Part shown: one piece after another, positions 5,911-13,025 of the stretch
Numbering within the stretch: the first letter of the stretch is position 1
Layout: each line of letters opens with the position of its first letter
Assembly (NCBI GenBank): GCA_017880945.1
Contig: JADGRM010000022.1
Coordinates: 1-15,386 of the forward strand
Reading direction: 5' to 3'
DNA from: Gallionella sp.
GTDB lineage: Bacteria > Pseudomonadota > Gammaproteobacteria > Burkholderiales > Gallionellaceae
DNA: 15,386 nt
The notes under the pieces: generated by a model
The model's database searches: none
What the model saw: only the letters and a program-made list of their open reading frames with translations
Told to the model about the DNA's origin: nothing
Program-made: the position numbers and the translations under genes

Positions 5911-7518
5911 CTATGCTTTTGCCAGCGCCTGCAACACCGCCTTGAGCAATTGCCAGCAACGCGTGACAGACTCTATCTCCACACTCTCGCCGGGTGCGTG
6001 CGCGCCGCGGATGTCGGGACCGAAGGAGATCATGTCCAGATGCGGATGGCTGGCGGCGAGCAGGCCGCACTCCAGTCCGGCGTGGATCACCTGCAACGAG
6101 GCGGGCTGGCCGAATTGCGCGGTGTACACCTGCTGGCACAGATCAAGCAAAGGTGATGACGGATTCGGCGTCCAGCCCGGATATGCGCCGTCTTTCCAGG
6201 AACGCAGCTCGTAACTGGAGGCAAAGGAGACCAGCTTGTCGGCCAGCGCATCGGCGCGTGCATCCTGCAGCGAGCGCACCTTGAACGTCGCTTTGAACGC
6301 GCCCTGTTCAAGGGCAACCACGCCGAGATTGCTGGACGTGTCGGTCACGCCGGCGAAGTCCTCGCTGATGCGCGAGACACCGTTCGCGGCGATATCGAGA
6401 AAAGCGAGCAAGCGGTCACGATCTGCGTTAGCAATGGATATGTCCGGTGGCGTGTCGTAATGCTTGCACACGAACGACACATTCGCATCCACCTCCGCGA
6501 ACCGCGCCCGCCATGCCTCATGCCGATGCCGCACCCACTCATCGATATTCGACGCCATAGCAACGGGCAGCGCGCACACCGCGAACGCCTCGCGCGGGAT
6601 CGCGTTGCGCGCCGTGCCGCCCTTCATCTCGATCAGGCGCACGTCGGTGTGTGCGGACAGATCGCGCAACGCCTCCGCCAGCAGCTTGATCGCATTGCCG
6701 CGCCCGAGATGAATGTCGATGCCGGAGTGGCCGCCGCGCAGTCCGGACACTTCAAACCGCAGCAGCGCATAATCCGGCGGCACCTTTTCCAGCGCATTCT
6801 GAACAAGTCCGTCATGGTTCGATACATTCCCCGTTCGCCCTGAGCCTGCCTCTCTCTCCGTTCGTGGTGAGCCTGTCGAACCATGAATGGACGGAGTCAT
6901 TCTCCCTTCGACAAGCTCAGGGCGAACGGACTTATGTGAATTGCGCACCTCCACATCCACACCGCCCGCGCAGCCCAGATAGAAATGCCCCCACTCCTCG
7001 GTATCCAGATTGATCAGCGTCTTGCCCTGCAAGGTGCCGGGCGCCAGCCCGCGCGCGCCGTCCATGCCGCATTCCTCGTTGACGGTGAGCAACACCTCCA
7101 GCGGCGGATGGATCAGGCCCGGCTCTTCCAGCGCGGCCAGCGCGAGCGCGACGCCGATGCCGTTGTCCGCGCCCAGCGTCGTGTCCTCCGCGATGACCCA
7201 GCCATCGCGCACTGCAACGCGGATCGGGTCGCGCTCGAAGTCGTGTTGCGTTCCGGTGTTGGCCTGGCACACCATGTCGAGATGGCCTTGCATGATCACG
7301 CCGGGCATCGCCTCGCAGCCGGAGCTGGCGGGCTTTTTCAGGATCAGGTTGCCTGCGCCATCAACGACGGCAGTGATGCCGCGCGCCTGCGCCCACTCGA
7401 TCAGATGCTCGCGCAGTGCTTCCTCATGCAGCGAGGAACGCGGTATCGCGCATAGCGTGGCAAAGTGCGCCCAGACGGAACGCGGTTGCAGGTTGTCCAG
7501 ATTGTTGGTCGTTGCCAT
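5911..7518 (-). CDS. pepD: Aminoacyl-histidine dipeptidase (Xaa-His dipeptidase, M20 family)
   Basis: This is a zinc-dependent cytoplasmic dipeptidase that cleaves Xaa-His dipeptides such as carnosine (PepD type). The metal/catalytic motifs are in order: H79-x-D81 in MQGHLDMV, D118 in LGADNGIG, E148/E149 in VNEECGMDGA, D172 in INLDTEEWG and H507 in IRGAHAPGES. It has 535 residues, while the family is usually near 485. The excess is an in-frame insertion at about residues 194-241, encoded by a palindromic repeat (6796-6939). It lies just before VSGLRGGHSGIDI, at the join of the catalytic and lid/dimerisation domains. All catalytic motifs remain, so activity may survive. AGGTG sits upstream of ATG 7518. 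The gene is divergent from the lipoprotein gene at 7794. Confidence 0.93.
   Translation of the reverse strand: MATTNNLDNLQPRSVWAHFATLCAIPRSSLHEEALREHLIEWAQARGITAVVDGAGNLILKKPASSGCEAMPGVIMQGHLDMVCQANTGTQHDFERDPIRVAVRDGWVIAEDTTLGADNGIGVALALAALEEPGLIHPPLEVLLTVNEECGMDGARGLAPGTLQGKTLINLDTEEWGHFYLGCAGGVDVEVRNSHKSVRPELVEGRMTPSIHGSTGSPRTEREAGSGRTGNVSNHDGLVQNALEKVPPDYALLRFEVSGLRGGHSGIDIHLGRGNAIKLLAEALRDLSAHTDVRLIEMKGGTARNAIPREAFAVCALPVAMASNIDEWVRHRHEAWRARFAEVDANVSFVCKHYDTPPDISIANADRDRLLAFLDIAANGVSRISEDFAGVTDTSSNLGVVALEQGAFKATFKVRSLQDARADALADKLVSFASSYELRSWKDGAYPGWTPNPSSPLLDLCQQVYTAQFGQPASLQVIHAGLECGLLAASHPHLDMISFGPDIRGAHAPGESVEIESVTRCWQLLKAVLQALAKA
6796..6939. repeat. Palindromic repeat insertion inside pepD
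   Basis: The core (6858-6929) is a long imperfect inverted repeat. CCGTTCGTGGTGAGCCTGTC on one side faces TTCGACAAGCTCAGGGCGAA on the other. A second, partial unit (CATGGTTCGA at 6814-6823, then CCGTTCGCCCTGAGCCTG at 6831-6848) sits beside it. This is a widespread intergenic repeat of proteobacterial genomes whose translation often reads SVRPELVEG, as seen here. The insertion is a multiple of three with no stop in the pepD frame. Confidence 0.85.
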
Positions 7519-7662
7519 CGAAGCACACCTAAAGAAAATCGCCCTTGTGGGCGAAGCATGAAAACGTTGAGAAGCGAACTGGAGTCAGAGTAAGAAAAAA
7601 ACATCAGCCTGTTCCAGAATATTACATGGCTCGTTTGCCTTTGGTTCAGAAGCCGCAGCCAA

Positions 7663-7691
7663 TTAGCCTGCACGCCTAAATTGTGTACAAT
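7663..7691 (+). promoter_or_regulatory. Possible promoter of the tandem-repeat lipoprotein
   Basis: TACAAT (7686-7691) is a good -10 box. TTAGCC (7663-7668), exactly 17 bases upstream, is a poor -35. This would give a leader of about 95 nt before ATG 7794. Confidence 0.35.
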
Positions 7692-7793
7692 CACGCAAGA
7701 CATGCAATAACGGCGTTATCTCAAGGCATCAAGGGCCGCCTGAATAACAAACTTCGATCAAAGTTCGGTGAAATCAACAACAAGGAGCAAATG

Positions 7794-8429
7794 ATGGCAA
7801 AGTTTACACAATTAGCGCACTCGGTATCGATAGCGGTCATGATTGCAAGTCTGTCCGGTTGCGGCGAGGGCGAGAATAAGGCCTCCACTCCCCCGGTCCC
7901 GGCCGCCCCCCCGCTCACCGTTGGCGGCTCTGCCTCCGGACTTGCCGGTGGCGAACTGGTACTCCAGCTCAACGGCGGGGATGATCTAACCGTCAAAGCT
8001 GACGGCAAATTCAAATTCCCCAAGCCATTGAGCAAAGGTAGCGCTTACGCCGTCACCGTTAAAACATCGCCTGCCTTACCTGTCAAACAGACCTGTACGG
8101 TCAGTCAGGGCAGTGGCAGCATCGCCGGCTCGGCAGTCAATAATGTCACCGTCGCCTGCACCACCAACACCTACGCCGTCGGCGGCACCGTCTCCGGACT
8201 CTCCGGTAAAGGACTGGTGCTCGAGCTCAAGGATGGGAACGAAGTAAAGATCGCAAAGAACGGCAATTTCATCTTCCCCGGCACCCGCCTGCCCGATGGC
8301 AGCGACTACAATGTCGCCATCAAGACAACGCCGGCTGGGCAAAAATGCATAATCAAAGCTATCGCCACCGCACCTGACAGCGACACCATGAACATCGTCG
8401 CCGTCACCTGCAAAAAAGGCCGCCGCTAA
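7794..8429 (+). CDS. Lipoprotein with two tandem beta-type repeats
   Basis: This is a 211-residue lipoprotein: signal peptide MAKFTQLAHSVSIAVMIASL, lipobox SLSGC with C23, then a Pro/Ala spacer. Two homologous repeats follow (about 42-122 and 128-206). Both share VGGxxSGLxGxxLVLxL, a GxFxFP turn, a xxYxVxVKTxP strand and two Cys (C101/C122; C185/C206) that could form a disulfide in each. Such repeats recur in secreted and surface proteins of betaproteobacteria, usually as N-terminal modules of larger proteins; here they are the whole protein. AAGGAG (7782-7787) lies 6 nt before ATG 7794 and only 3 nt before ATG 7791, so 7794 was chosen. A strong terminator follows. The function is unknown; surface exposure is inferred. 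Confidence 0.85.
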   Translation: MAKFTQLAHSVSIAVMIASLSGCGEGENKASTPPVPAAPPLTVGGSASGLAGGELVLQLNGGDDLTVKADGKFKFPKPLSKGSAYAVTVKTSPALPVKQTCTVSQGSGSIAGSAVNNVTVACTTNTYAVGGTVSGLSGKGLVLELKDGNEVKIAKNGNFIFPGTRLPDGSDYNVAIKTTPAGQKCIIKAIATAPDSDTMNIVAVTCKKGRR

Positions 8430-8445
8430 TAATTGCCATCCCGAT

Positions 8446-8491
8446 GAGCCTCTGATTATTTCCCGCAGGGGATTAAATCAGAGGCTCTTTT
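8446..8491 (+). terminator. Rho-independent terminator
   Basis: GAGCCTCTGATT (8446-8457) and AATCAGAGGCTC (8476-8487) form a perfect 12-bp stem with an 18-nt loop, followed by TTTT. It lies 17 bases after the tandem-repeat lipoprotein stop codon. Confidence 0.9.
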
Positions 8492-8590
8492 ACAAACCAC
8501 GCTACAAAATCTACTTCGAAAACCATTTCGATCCCGGCCCCTTTAATTCGTTGCCGAACCATCATCAAGCCACCAGCGGCTCAAAACAAA

Positions 8591-8637
8591 TGTGATGCTG
8601 ACTCCTTTAATTCGCGCTGGATTTCGTCGAGCGAATT
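8591..8637. repeat. Diverged dispersed repeat with hairpin
   Basis: TGTGATGCTGACTCCTTTAA (8591-8610) resembles the GAATTGATGCTGACCCC repeats. AATTCGC (8609-8615) and GCGAATT (8631-8637) form a 7-bp stem with a 15-nt loop. A second CCCCTTTAATTCG lies at about 8537-8549. The element is just downstream of the minus-strand quinone oxidoreductase gene. Confidence 0.4.
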
Positions 8638-8662
8638 CTGGCGCGGAGAAGATTCTGGCAGG

Positions 8663-9634
8663 TCAGACGGTCAGAACGGTCGATCCGGTCGTCTTGCGTG
8701 CTTCGAGATCGCGGTGCGCCTTCGCCGCGTCCTTCAACAGATAGGTCTGGTTGACGTGGATCTTCACCTTGCCCGAGCCGACCACATCAAACAGATCCGC
8801 CGAATTTTCCTCCAGCAGGGGCCTGGTCGCAACGAAGGTGGCGAGCGTTGGCCTGGTAACCAGTAACGAGCCCTTTTGCGCCAGCACCGACAGATCCAGC
8901 GGCGGAACCGGACCGGACGACGCACCGAACAGCACCATGAGGCCGCGCGGCCGCAAGCAGTCTAGCGATTTCATGAATGTGTCCTTGCCGACCGAGTCAT
9001 AGACCACGGACAGTTTTTCCCCGCCTGTAATCTCTAGCAGCCGCGCCTGAAAATCCTCACGGGTATAGATTATCGGATAGTGGCAGCCGTTGGCCTTGGC
9101 CAAGGCCGCCTTTTCATCGCTGGATACGGTGCCGATCACGGTCGCGCCCAAAGCTGCGGCCCACTGGCAGACGATCAACCCGACGCCGCCGGCCGCGGCA
9201 TGTATCAGGATCGTGTCGCCCGGCCCGACCTTATAAATGTCGCGGATGAGATAGCGCGCGGTCATGCCCTGCAGCATCATTGCCGCCGCCGTGCGGTCGC
9301 CGATGGAGTCCGGCAGCTTGACCAACCGATCCGCCGCGATAAGCCTTGTTTCGGCATAGGCGCCGATCACCGATGCGTAGGCGACCCTGTCCCCCGGTTT
9401 CAGATGGGTGACGCCGTTGCCGACCGAATCCACGGTTCCCGCCGCCTCCATGCCCGGCACAAAAGGCAGCGGTAGCGGGTAGAGGCCGGTGCGGTGATAG
9501 ACATCAATGAAGTTCAGCCCCACTGAGGTTTGCTTCAGCCTGACCTGGCCAGGACCCGGCGCGCCGACCTCGATCTCGTCCCATTGCAACACCTCGGGAC
9601 CGCCGGTCTGATGGATTCTAATTGCGTGTGGCAT
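8663..9634 (-). CDS. qor: NADPH:quinone oxidoreductase (zeta-crystallin type)
   Basis: This 323-residue cytoplasmic enzyme belongs to the medium-chain dehydrogenase/reductase superfamily, QOR branch. It reduces quinones or other enones with NADPH, usually without zinc. The N-terminal GroES-like domain contains VGLNFIDVYHRTGLYPLPLP and VPGMEAAGTVDSVG; the catalytic-zinc Cys/His set of alcohol dehydrogenases is absent. The Rossmann domain carries GDTILIHAAAGGVG (nucleotide-binding AAAGGVG at 146-152). GVMLFG-like and AHRDLEARKTTGSTVLTV segments end the protein as in QorA. Length matches the family (about 325). The start is supported by GGGAGG about 10 nt upstream of ATG 9634. It is monocistronic. 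The physiological quinone is unknown. Confidence 0.93.
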   Translation of the reverse strand: MPHAIRIHQTGGPEVLQWDEIEVGAPGPGQVRLKQTSVGLNFIDVYHRTGLYPLPLPFVPGMEAAGTVDSVGNGVTHLKPGDRVAYASVIGAYAETRLIAADRLVKLPDSIGDRTAAAMMLQGMTARYLIRDIYKVGPGDTILIHAAAGGVGLIVCQWAAALGATVIGTVSSDEKAALAKANGCHYPIIYTREDFQARLLEITGGEKLSVVYDSVGKDTFMKSLDCLRPRGLMVLFGASSGPVPPLDLSVLAQKGSLLVTRPTLATFVATRPLLEENSADLFDVVGSGKVKIHVNQTYLLKDAAKAHRDLEARKTTGSTVLTV

Positions 9635-9773
9635 TAGTGAAACCTCCCTGAAGAAAGAAAATAATTTATTTAATCATAACTTCGAATCGCTGTCTTCGGC
9701 TCGTCTTCTACCGGCGCGTCATCTGTCGGACTGGCAGGACAGCGTCCGGCAGTGACTGAACTCAAATTATTCC

Positions 9774-9810
9774 GCACCTTTGGCGAAGAAATTACTACCG
9801 CAAAAGGTGC
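9774..9810. repeat. 12-bp inverted repeat
   Basis: GCACCTTTGGCG (9774-9785) pairs with CGCAAAAGGTGC (9799-9810) with one mismatch and a 13-nt loop. No T-run follows on either strand. Confidence 0.6.
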
Positions 9811-9819
9811 CTCACTCAT

Positions 9820-9854
9820 TGTAGGGTGCCAATAAGCGAGGCGCATTGCACCGG
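9820..9854 (+). repeat. GTAGGGTGC-type palindromic repeat, copy 1
   Basis: GTAGGGTGCCAATAAGCG followed by AGGCGCATTGCACCGG forms an imperfect hairpin (GGTGC(C)AAT with ATTGCACC). It matches a repeat type found scattered in many proteobacterial genomes. Confidence 0.6.
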
Positions 9855-9890
9855 ATGTTTGCGAGTTGGGTGAAGAGGGATAAGCAGGCA

Positions 9891-9908
9891 TTTCACCTTA
9901 AGGTGAAA
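9891..9908. repeat. 18-bp perfect palindrome
   Basis: TTTCACCTTAAGGTGAAA is identical on both strands. It could be an operator for a dimeric regulator or part of the repeat cluster. Confidence 0.6.
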
Positions 9909-9995
9909 GCTCGCACAAGCCACTCATCCCTGCGAACCCCATTTCATCTGGCGGTGTCACAACTCATGCTCGCAAGAGCATAGAGAATTGCCTAC

Positions 9996-10023
9996 CTTCG
10001 GCGCAATAACGATTGCGTCCTAC
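9996..10023 (-). repeat. GTAGG-type palindromic repeat, copy 2
   Basis: On the minus strand it reads GTAGGACGCAATCGTTATTG, then CGCCGAAG. CGCAAT (10002-10007) and ATTGCG (10012-10017) form a hairpin with an AACG loop. It is inverted relative to copy 1 and lies just after the rlmF stop codon. Confidence 0.5.
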
Positions 10024-10028
10024 GCGGG

Positions 10029-11024
10029 CTATTTCCAGTGTGCCATACGCCACGCGTGTTGCTGATTCTCGTCAAGAAAAGTCCAGGCCACGATCCTGCT
10101 CTTCTTCTGCCCCTGAGCCATCTCTATCGTTTTGTTATGCAGCGCACCCGCATATTTCAGCGCGCGATAAACGCCGGGCAGGCTGGCCGACTTCGAGATC
10201 AGCGTGGTAAACCACATACAGCTGCCAGGAAACCGCGCACTTTCCGCTATCATGCGGCACACAAAAGCCTCCTCGCCACCCTCACAGCAAAGCTCCATAC
10301 CCTGCCCGCCGAAATTCAGCACCGGTATTTTTTTCTTGTTGGACTCTCTGCCAAGATTCTTCCATTTGCGCTGCGTGCCTGACCTCGCTTCGGCCAGCGA
10401 CGCATGAAAAGGCGGGTTGCACATACTGAGGTCGAACACCTCATCCGCTTGCACCACACCGTTGAAGATCGCCGCAGGTGACGCTTGCAAACGCAGTGTT
10501 ATCGCATCGCTCAAGCCCTTGTTCGCATCCAGAATGCGTTGCGCGTTGGCGATTGCAGCCGGATCGATATCAGTCCCGACGAACTGCCAGCCATACTCAC
10601 TGTGACCGATGAGCGGATAGATACAGTTGGCACCCACACCGATGTCGAGTACCCGTATCGAGTCACCGCGCGGGATGACGCCGCCGTTGCCGTCAGCCAG
10701 CAGGTCGGCGAGGAAATGAAGATGGTCCGCCCTGCCCGGGATGGGCGGGCACAGGTACTGCGCCGGGATATCCCACTCCTTGATGCCATACACCTGATTC
10801 AGTAACGCACGGTTCAAGGCTTTGACGGCAGATGGATCGGCAAAATCGATGGACTCGTCGCCATATTCATTCAGCGACACGAATGCCGCCAGCTCCGGAC
10901 TGCCTGTGACAAGCCGCTTGAAGTCGTAACGGCCCCGATGTGGATTGCGCGGATGCAAATTGGTTTTTTCGGCAGGTGCGGCCATGTCTTTCGCGGTGAA
11001 TGCACCACGCTGCTTATCTTTCAT
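10029..11024 (-). CDS. rlmF: 23S rRNA (adenine-1618 N6)-methyltransferase RlmF
   Basis: This is an S-adenosylmethionine-dependent methyltransferase that modifies A1618 of 23S rRNA during large-subunit assembly. Family signatures are clear: NLHPRNPHRGRYDF near the N-terminus, LNRALLNQVYGIKEWDIP, PPIPGRADHLHFLADLL, SAM motif I at 126-138 (LDIGVGANCIYPL), acidic motif II (FVGTDIDPAAIANA) and catalytic NPPF at 203-206 (MCNPPFHASLAEA). Its length of 331 is usual for the family. ATG 11024 follows GGCATGAAAC, a weak ribosome site. It is the last gene of a same-strand run, 69 bases after the KTSC gene; whether it is co-transcribed is unknown. The call is firm. Confidence 0.95.
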   Translation of the reverse strand: MKDKQRGAFTAKDMAAPAEKTNLHPRNPHRGRYDFKRLVTGSPELAAFVSLNEYGDESIDFADPSAVKALNRALLNQVYGIKEWDIPAQYLCPPIPGRADHLHFLADLLADGNGGVIPRGDSIRVLDIGVGANCIYPLIGHSEYGWQFVGTDIDPAAIANAQRILDANKGLSDAITLRLQASPAAIFNGVVQADEVFDLSMCNPPFHASLAEARSGTQRKWKNLGRESNKKKIPVLNFGGQGMELCCEGGEEAFVCRMIAESARFPGSCMWFTTLISKSASLPGVYRALKYAGALHNKTIEMAQGQKKSRIVAWTFLDENQQHAWRMAHWK

Positions 11025-11093
11025 GTTTCATGCCTGTTTGACCTGCTCAGAAAAGCTTGACCTTGCTCCGATTGTTCGCATTAGTTGGACGCG

Positions 11094-11357
11094 CTAGGGT
11101 TTCCGGAATAACTCGTCGAGCGGGTTCTTGCTTGCAGGGGCGTTTCCGGAAACGCGCTTCGCGGCGAACTCTTCCTCGATGTTGTCGCGATAGTAGCTCC
11201 ATGCCGCTCCCGAGCTGCTGAGACTGCGCCAGGTTTCCTCGCCGACTGCGCCATACTGCAGCGTGCTGCCGTCGGCGAGCTGGACCTGCAGCATCCGGGC
11301 GCGCGCATCGTAGCCAATGGCGCGCAACCTGCCCGAATTGATCTTCTTCATTTCCAT
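11094..11357 (-). CDS. KTSC domain protein, full copy
   Basis: This 87-residue protein holds a single KTSC domain (about residues 4-66): INSGRLRAIGYDARARMLQV, DGSTLQYGAVGEETWRSL and WSYYRDNIEEEF. The domain is small and beta-rich, of unclear function, and found alone or fused to other domains. After the domain comes a basic tail (KRVSGNAPASKNPLDELFRKP). CAGGA lies 8 nt before ATG 11357. A truncated duplicate lies at 12320-12478: residues 1-52 differ at four positions, and the copy stops at the site of Trp53. The gene lies between the secreted-protein gene and rlmF, on the same strand. Confidence 0.85.
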   Translation of the reverse strand: MEMKKINSGRLRAIGYDARARMLQVQLADGSTLQYGAVGEETWRSLSSSGAAWSYYRDNIEEEFAAKRVSGNAPASKNPLDELFRKP

Positions 11358-11396
11358 CGTGGCATCCTGAATCTATTTCGAACCTGGCTACTTTGA

Positions 11397-12263
11397 TTAA
11401 TTAGTTTTGACTTGTTGCGGCTTGCACATCGTATTTACTTCTTCCAATGCATTTTTCAGCCTTGCTGCATCGTCTGATGAATTGACGATGAGAACTATCC
11501 TGATCTTATCCGTGACCACATCGCCCCATCCATTATCTTTCGCATATCCATACTCATCTGCCATCCACAAATCGTCGCGAGGTGCATCCCAGTATGCCCC
11601 CGGCCCATGTGATGTATATTTTGTGTAGTTACCATCTCTTAGATTAAGCACCGATATGGAAATATTATTGCCGCCCTTCCTCCTGGGTTCCTCAAAATAG
11701 ACGGCTACCCCGCTAAGGTCGCCCCCTTTGGAAGTTATTTTTCCCAATACCCCGAATTCATCCCGATTGATATTCCGGAAATCAATAACAGAGTTAATCT
11801 TGAAATCCTTCCATACAGAAAAGAGATTGCCGTATTGGATGTGTAAAATCTCGTCAACAACCAACCGGCATCCGTCAAATTTTGCAGTCCTTTCTATGCC
11901 TTCAGGGTTTCTATTCAATGGGGTCGTTGTTTCAACAGGCTTACCCAATAAATCAACGATCCATTTCTGGGTTTCTTCGAGCTTTGAATGGCTTGTAGCA
12001 CCACTGGGAGGAGGCTGATTCCCGGATGTATTTCCATCAACGGGCTTGGGCACGACTCCTGAAGCCGGAGAAGTTGGAGAAGCTGGAGGAGCCGCTTCGT
12101 TTACGGGTGCGCCGCCTTCCATCTTGCAAGCCTCGGCAGGGAGTTGAACTACTGTCCCGCCCTTGAGTCTGCAATCGATCGCCATTCCCGCCGCTTGGCC
12201 GACGCCGAGCGGCGCGAGGGCAAGCAATATCAAGATAGCGGGGCGCAACATTTTCGTTAACAT
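11397..12263 (-). CDS. Secreted protein of unknown function, mosaic composition
   Basis: This 288-residue protein has a signal peptide (MLTKMLRPAILILLALAPLG, then VGQAAG) and a short Cys-Gly module with two C-x3-GG units (CRLKGG, CKMEGG). A Pro/Ser/Gly linker follows at about 50-95. The C-terminal domain runs from KLEETQKWIVDLLGKPVETT to NTMCKPQQVKTN. I do not recognise that domain; it is predicted mixed alpha/beta with two Cys. The DNA for the N-terminal part is GC-rich, whereas the C-terminal part is visibly AT-rich (21 of 60 bases are G/C at 11761-11820), hinting at a fusion or transfer. The start was chosen at ATG 12263 because AAGGAGAT lies 5 nt upstream. ATG 12323, overlapping the stop of the truncated KTSC copy, lacks such a site and would bury the signal peptide. 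Confidence 0.8.
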   Translation of the reverse strand: MLTKMLRPAILILLALAPLGVGQAAGMAIDCRLKGGTVVQLPAEACKMEGGAPVNEAAPPASPTSPASGVVPKPVDGNTSGNQPPPSGATSHSKLEETQKWIVDLLGKPVETTTPLNRNPEGIERTAKFDGCRLVVDEILHIQYGNLFSVWKDFKINSVIDFRNINRDEFGVLGKITSKGGDLSGVAVYFEEPRRKGGNNISISVLNLRDGNYTKYTSHGPGAYWDAPRDDLWMADEYGYAKDNGWGDVVTDKIRIVLIVNSSDDAARLKNALEEVNTMCKPQQVKTN

Positions 12264-12319
12264 GCTTGATCTCCTTGAGTTGCTTTGAGCCTGAAAATCA
12301 ACTAGTCGGCTCCATTGAT

Positions 12320-12478
12320 TCATGCCGCCCCGGGGCTGCTGAGACTGCGCCAGGTTTCCTCGCCGACTGTGCCGTACTGCAGCGTGCTGCCGTCGTCGAG
12401 CTGGACCTGCAGCATCCGGGCGCGCGCATCGTAGCCGATGGCGCGCAGCTTGCCCGAATTGATCTTCTTCATTTCCAT
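12320..12478 (-). pseudogene. Truncated KTSC domain duplicate
   Basis: Its 52 codons match residues 1-52 of the full KTSC protein (11094-11357) except R10K, A28D, A37T and S49P. At Trp53 the full copy has TGG and this copy has TGA, after which the sequences diverge. The end of the KTSC domain (WSYYRDNIEEEF) is therefore lost. The start lies 7 nt after the TPR lipoprotein stop codon, so it could be translated by coupling in the mrcB operon, but no good ribosome site is visible. It may be the decayed original copy of an mrcB-lpoP-KTSC operon. It is probably non-functional; a short expressed peptide cannot be excluded. Confidence 0.7.
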
Positions 12479-12485
12479 ATGGCGA

Positions 12486-13025
12486 TCATTGGAAGTTGAA
12501 TCCGGAATCGTGATACGCCTCTGCCTTTGCCTGTTGAGCAAGCTTTGCGGAAAGTTTGAACGCTTGCTCGGCGCCCGCCGAGTCGCCCTGCGCAACGCGT
12601 GCCTGGCCGATCACCTGCCAGTTTTCGGCTTGCACACGATGTTGACGTCCGGCGAAACTGTTCGATTTGCGGGCCAGCGTGATTGCCTGCGCATACTGAC
12701 CTTGGGCGAGGCGCACTTGCGCAAGTTCAAGCCACAACCAGGGATTGCGCGGTTCGATACGCAGCGCGCGCTCCAGCGATGCCCCTGCCGCTTCACGCTG
12801 CCCGGACTCGTTATCGGTCTGTGCCCGGTCCAGCAACACGATGACGGCGCGGTTGCCCGACATGGCGGATTTCGGCACCGGTTCAATAATGGCGCCCTCA
12901 CCAGGTTGCCGGGGTTGTGTCCCGGACGGAGTGGGTGTTGTTGATGGCTTTGTTGCCACGCCCGCACATCCGGCAAGCAACAGCAGCCATGCCGAGACAA
13001 AAAACCAACCGAATCTGTTTTTCAA
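12486..13025 (-). CDS. TPR lipoprotein, candidate PBP1b activator (LpoP-like)
   Basis: This 179-residue protein has signal peptide MKNRFGWFFVSAWLLLLAGC with the lipid-anchored C20. A Pro/Ser/Thr spacer of about 30 residues follows, then roughly three TPR-like helical pairs (about 58-91, 95-128, 133-165), including ASLERALRIEPRNPWLWLEL and AQVRLAQGQYAQAITLARKS. Its TTG start overlaps the mrcB stop (TTGA), and AGAGGT lies 8 nt upstream, which indicates translational coupling with PBP1b. In Pseudomonas the outer-membrane TPR lipoprotein LpoP is encoded beside PBP1b and stimulates it. Architecture and location here fit that role. Function is inferred from context and architecture, not from a catalytic motif. 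Confidence 0.85.
   Translation of the reverse strand: MKNRFGWFFVSAWLLLLAGCAGVATKPSTTPTPSGTQPRQPGEGAIIEPVPKSAMSGNRAVIVLLDRAQTDNESGQREAAGASLERALRIEPRNPWLWLELAQVRLAQGQYAQAITLARKSNSFAGRQHRVQAENWQVIGQARVAQGDSAGAEQAFKLSAKLAQQAKAEAYHDSGFNFQ

Larger units (their letters stand above)
9635..10028. other. Palindrome-rich intergenic region
   Basis: This 394-base gap lies between rlmF and qor (both minus strand). It holds a 12-bp inverted repeat (9774-9810), two oppositely oriented copies of a GTAGG-type palindromic repeat (9820-9854 and 9996-10023), an 18-bp perfect palindrome (9891-9908) and a small hairpin ATGCTC-GCAA-GAGCAT (9966-9981). A 73-codon frame on the minus strand (9670-9891) runs through these repeats. 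It has no convincing ribosome site, so I do not call it a gene, although its last part (DDAPVEDEPKTAIRSYD) could be a genuine C-terminal tail. Confidence 0.6.

Noticed and set aside
9670..9891. 73-codon minus-strand frame between rlmF and qor
   Set aside because: It runs through three palindromic repeats and has no properly spaced ribosome site. Only its last 17 or so residues look protein-like, which is insufficient to call a gene.
12264..12323. Longer start (ATG 12323) for the secreted protein, coupled to the truncated KTSC stop
   Set aside because: It has no ribosome site and would place 20 polar residues before the signal peptide. ATG 12263 has AAGGAGAT at ideal spacing.
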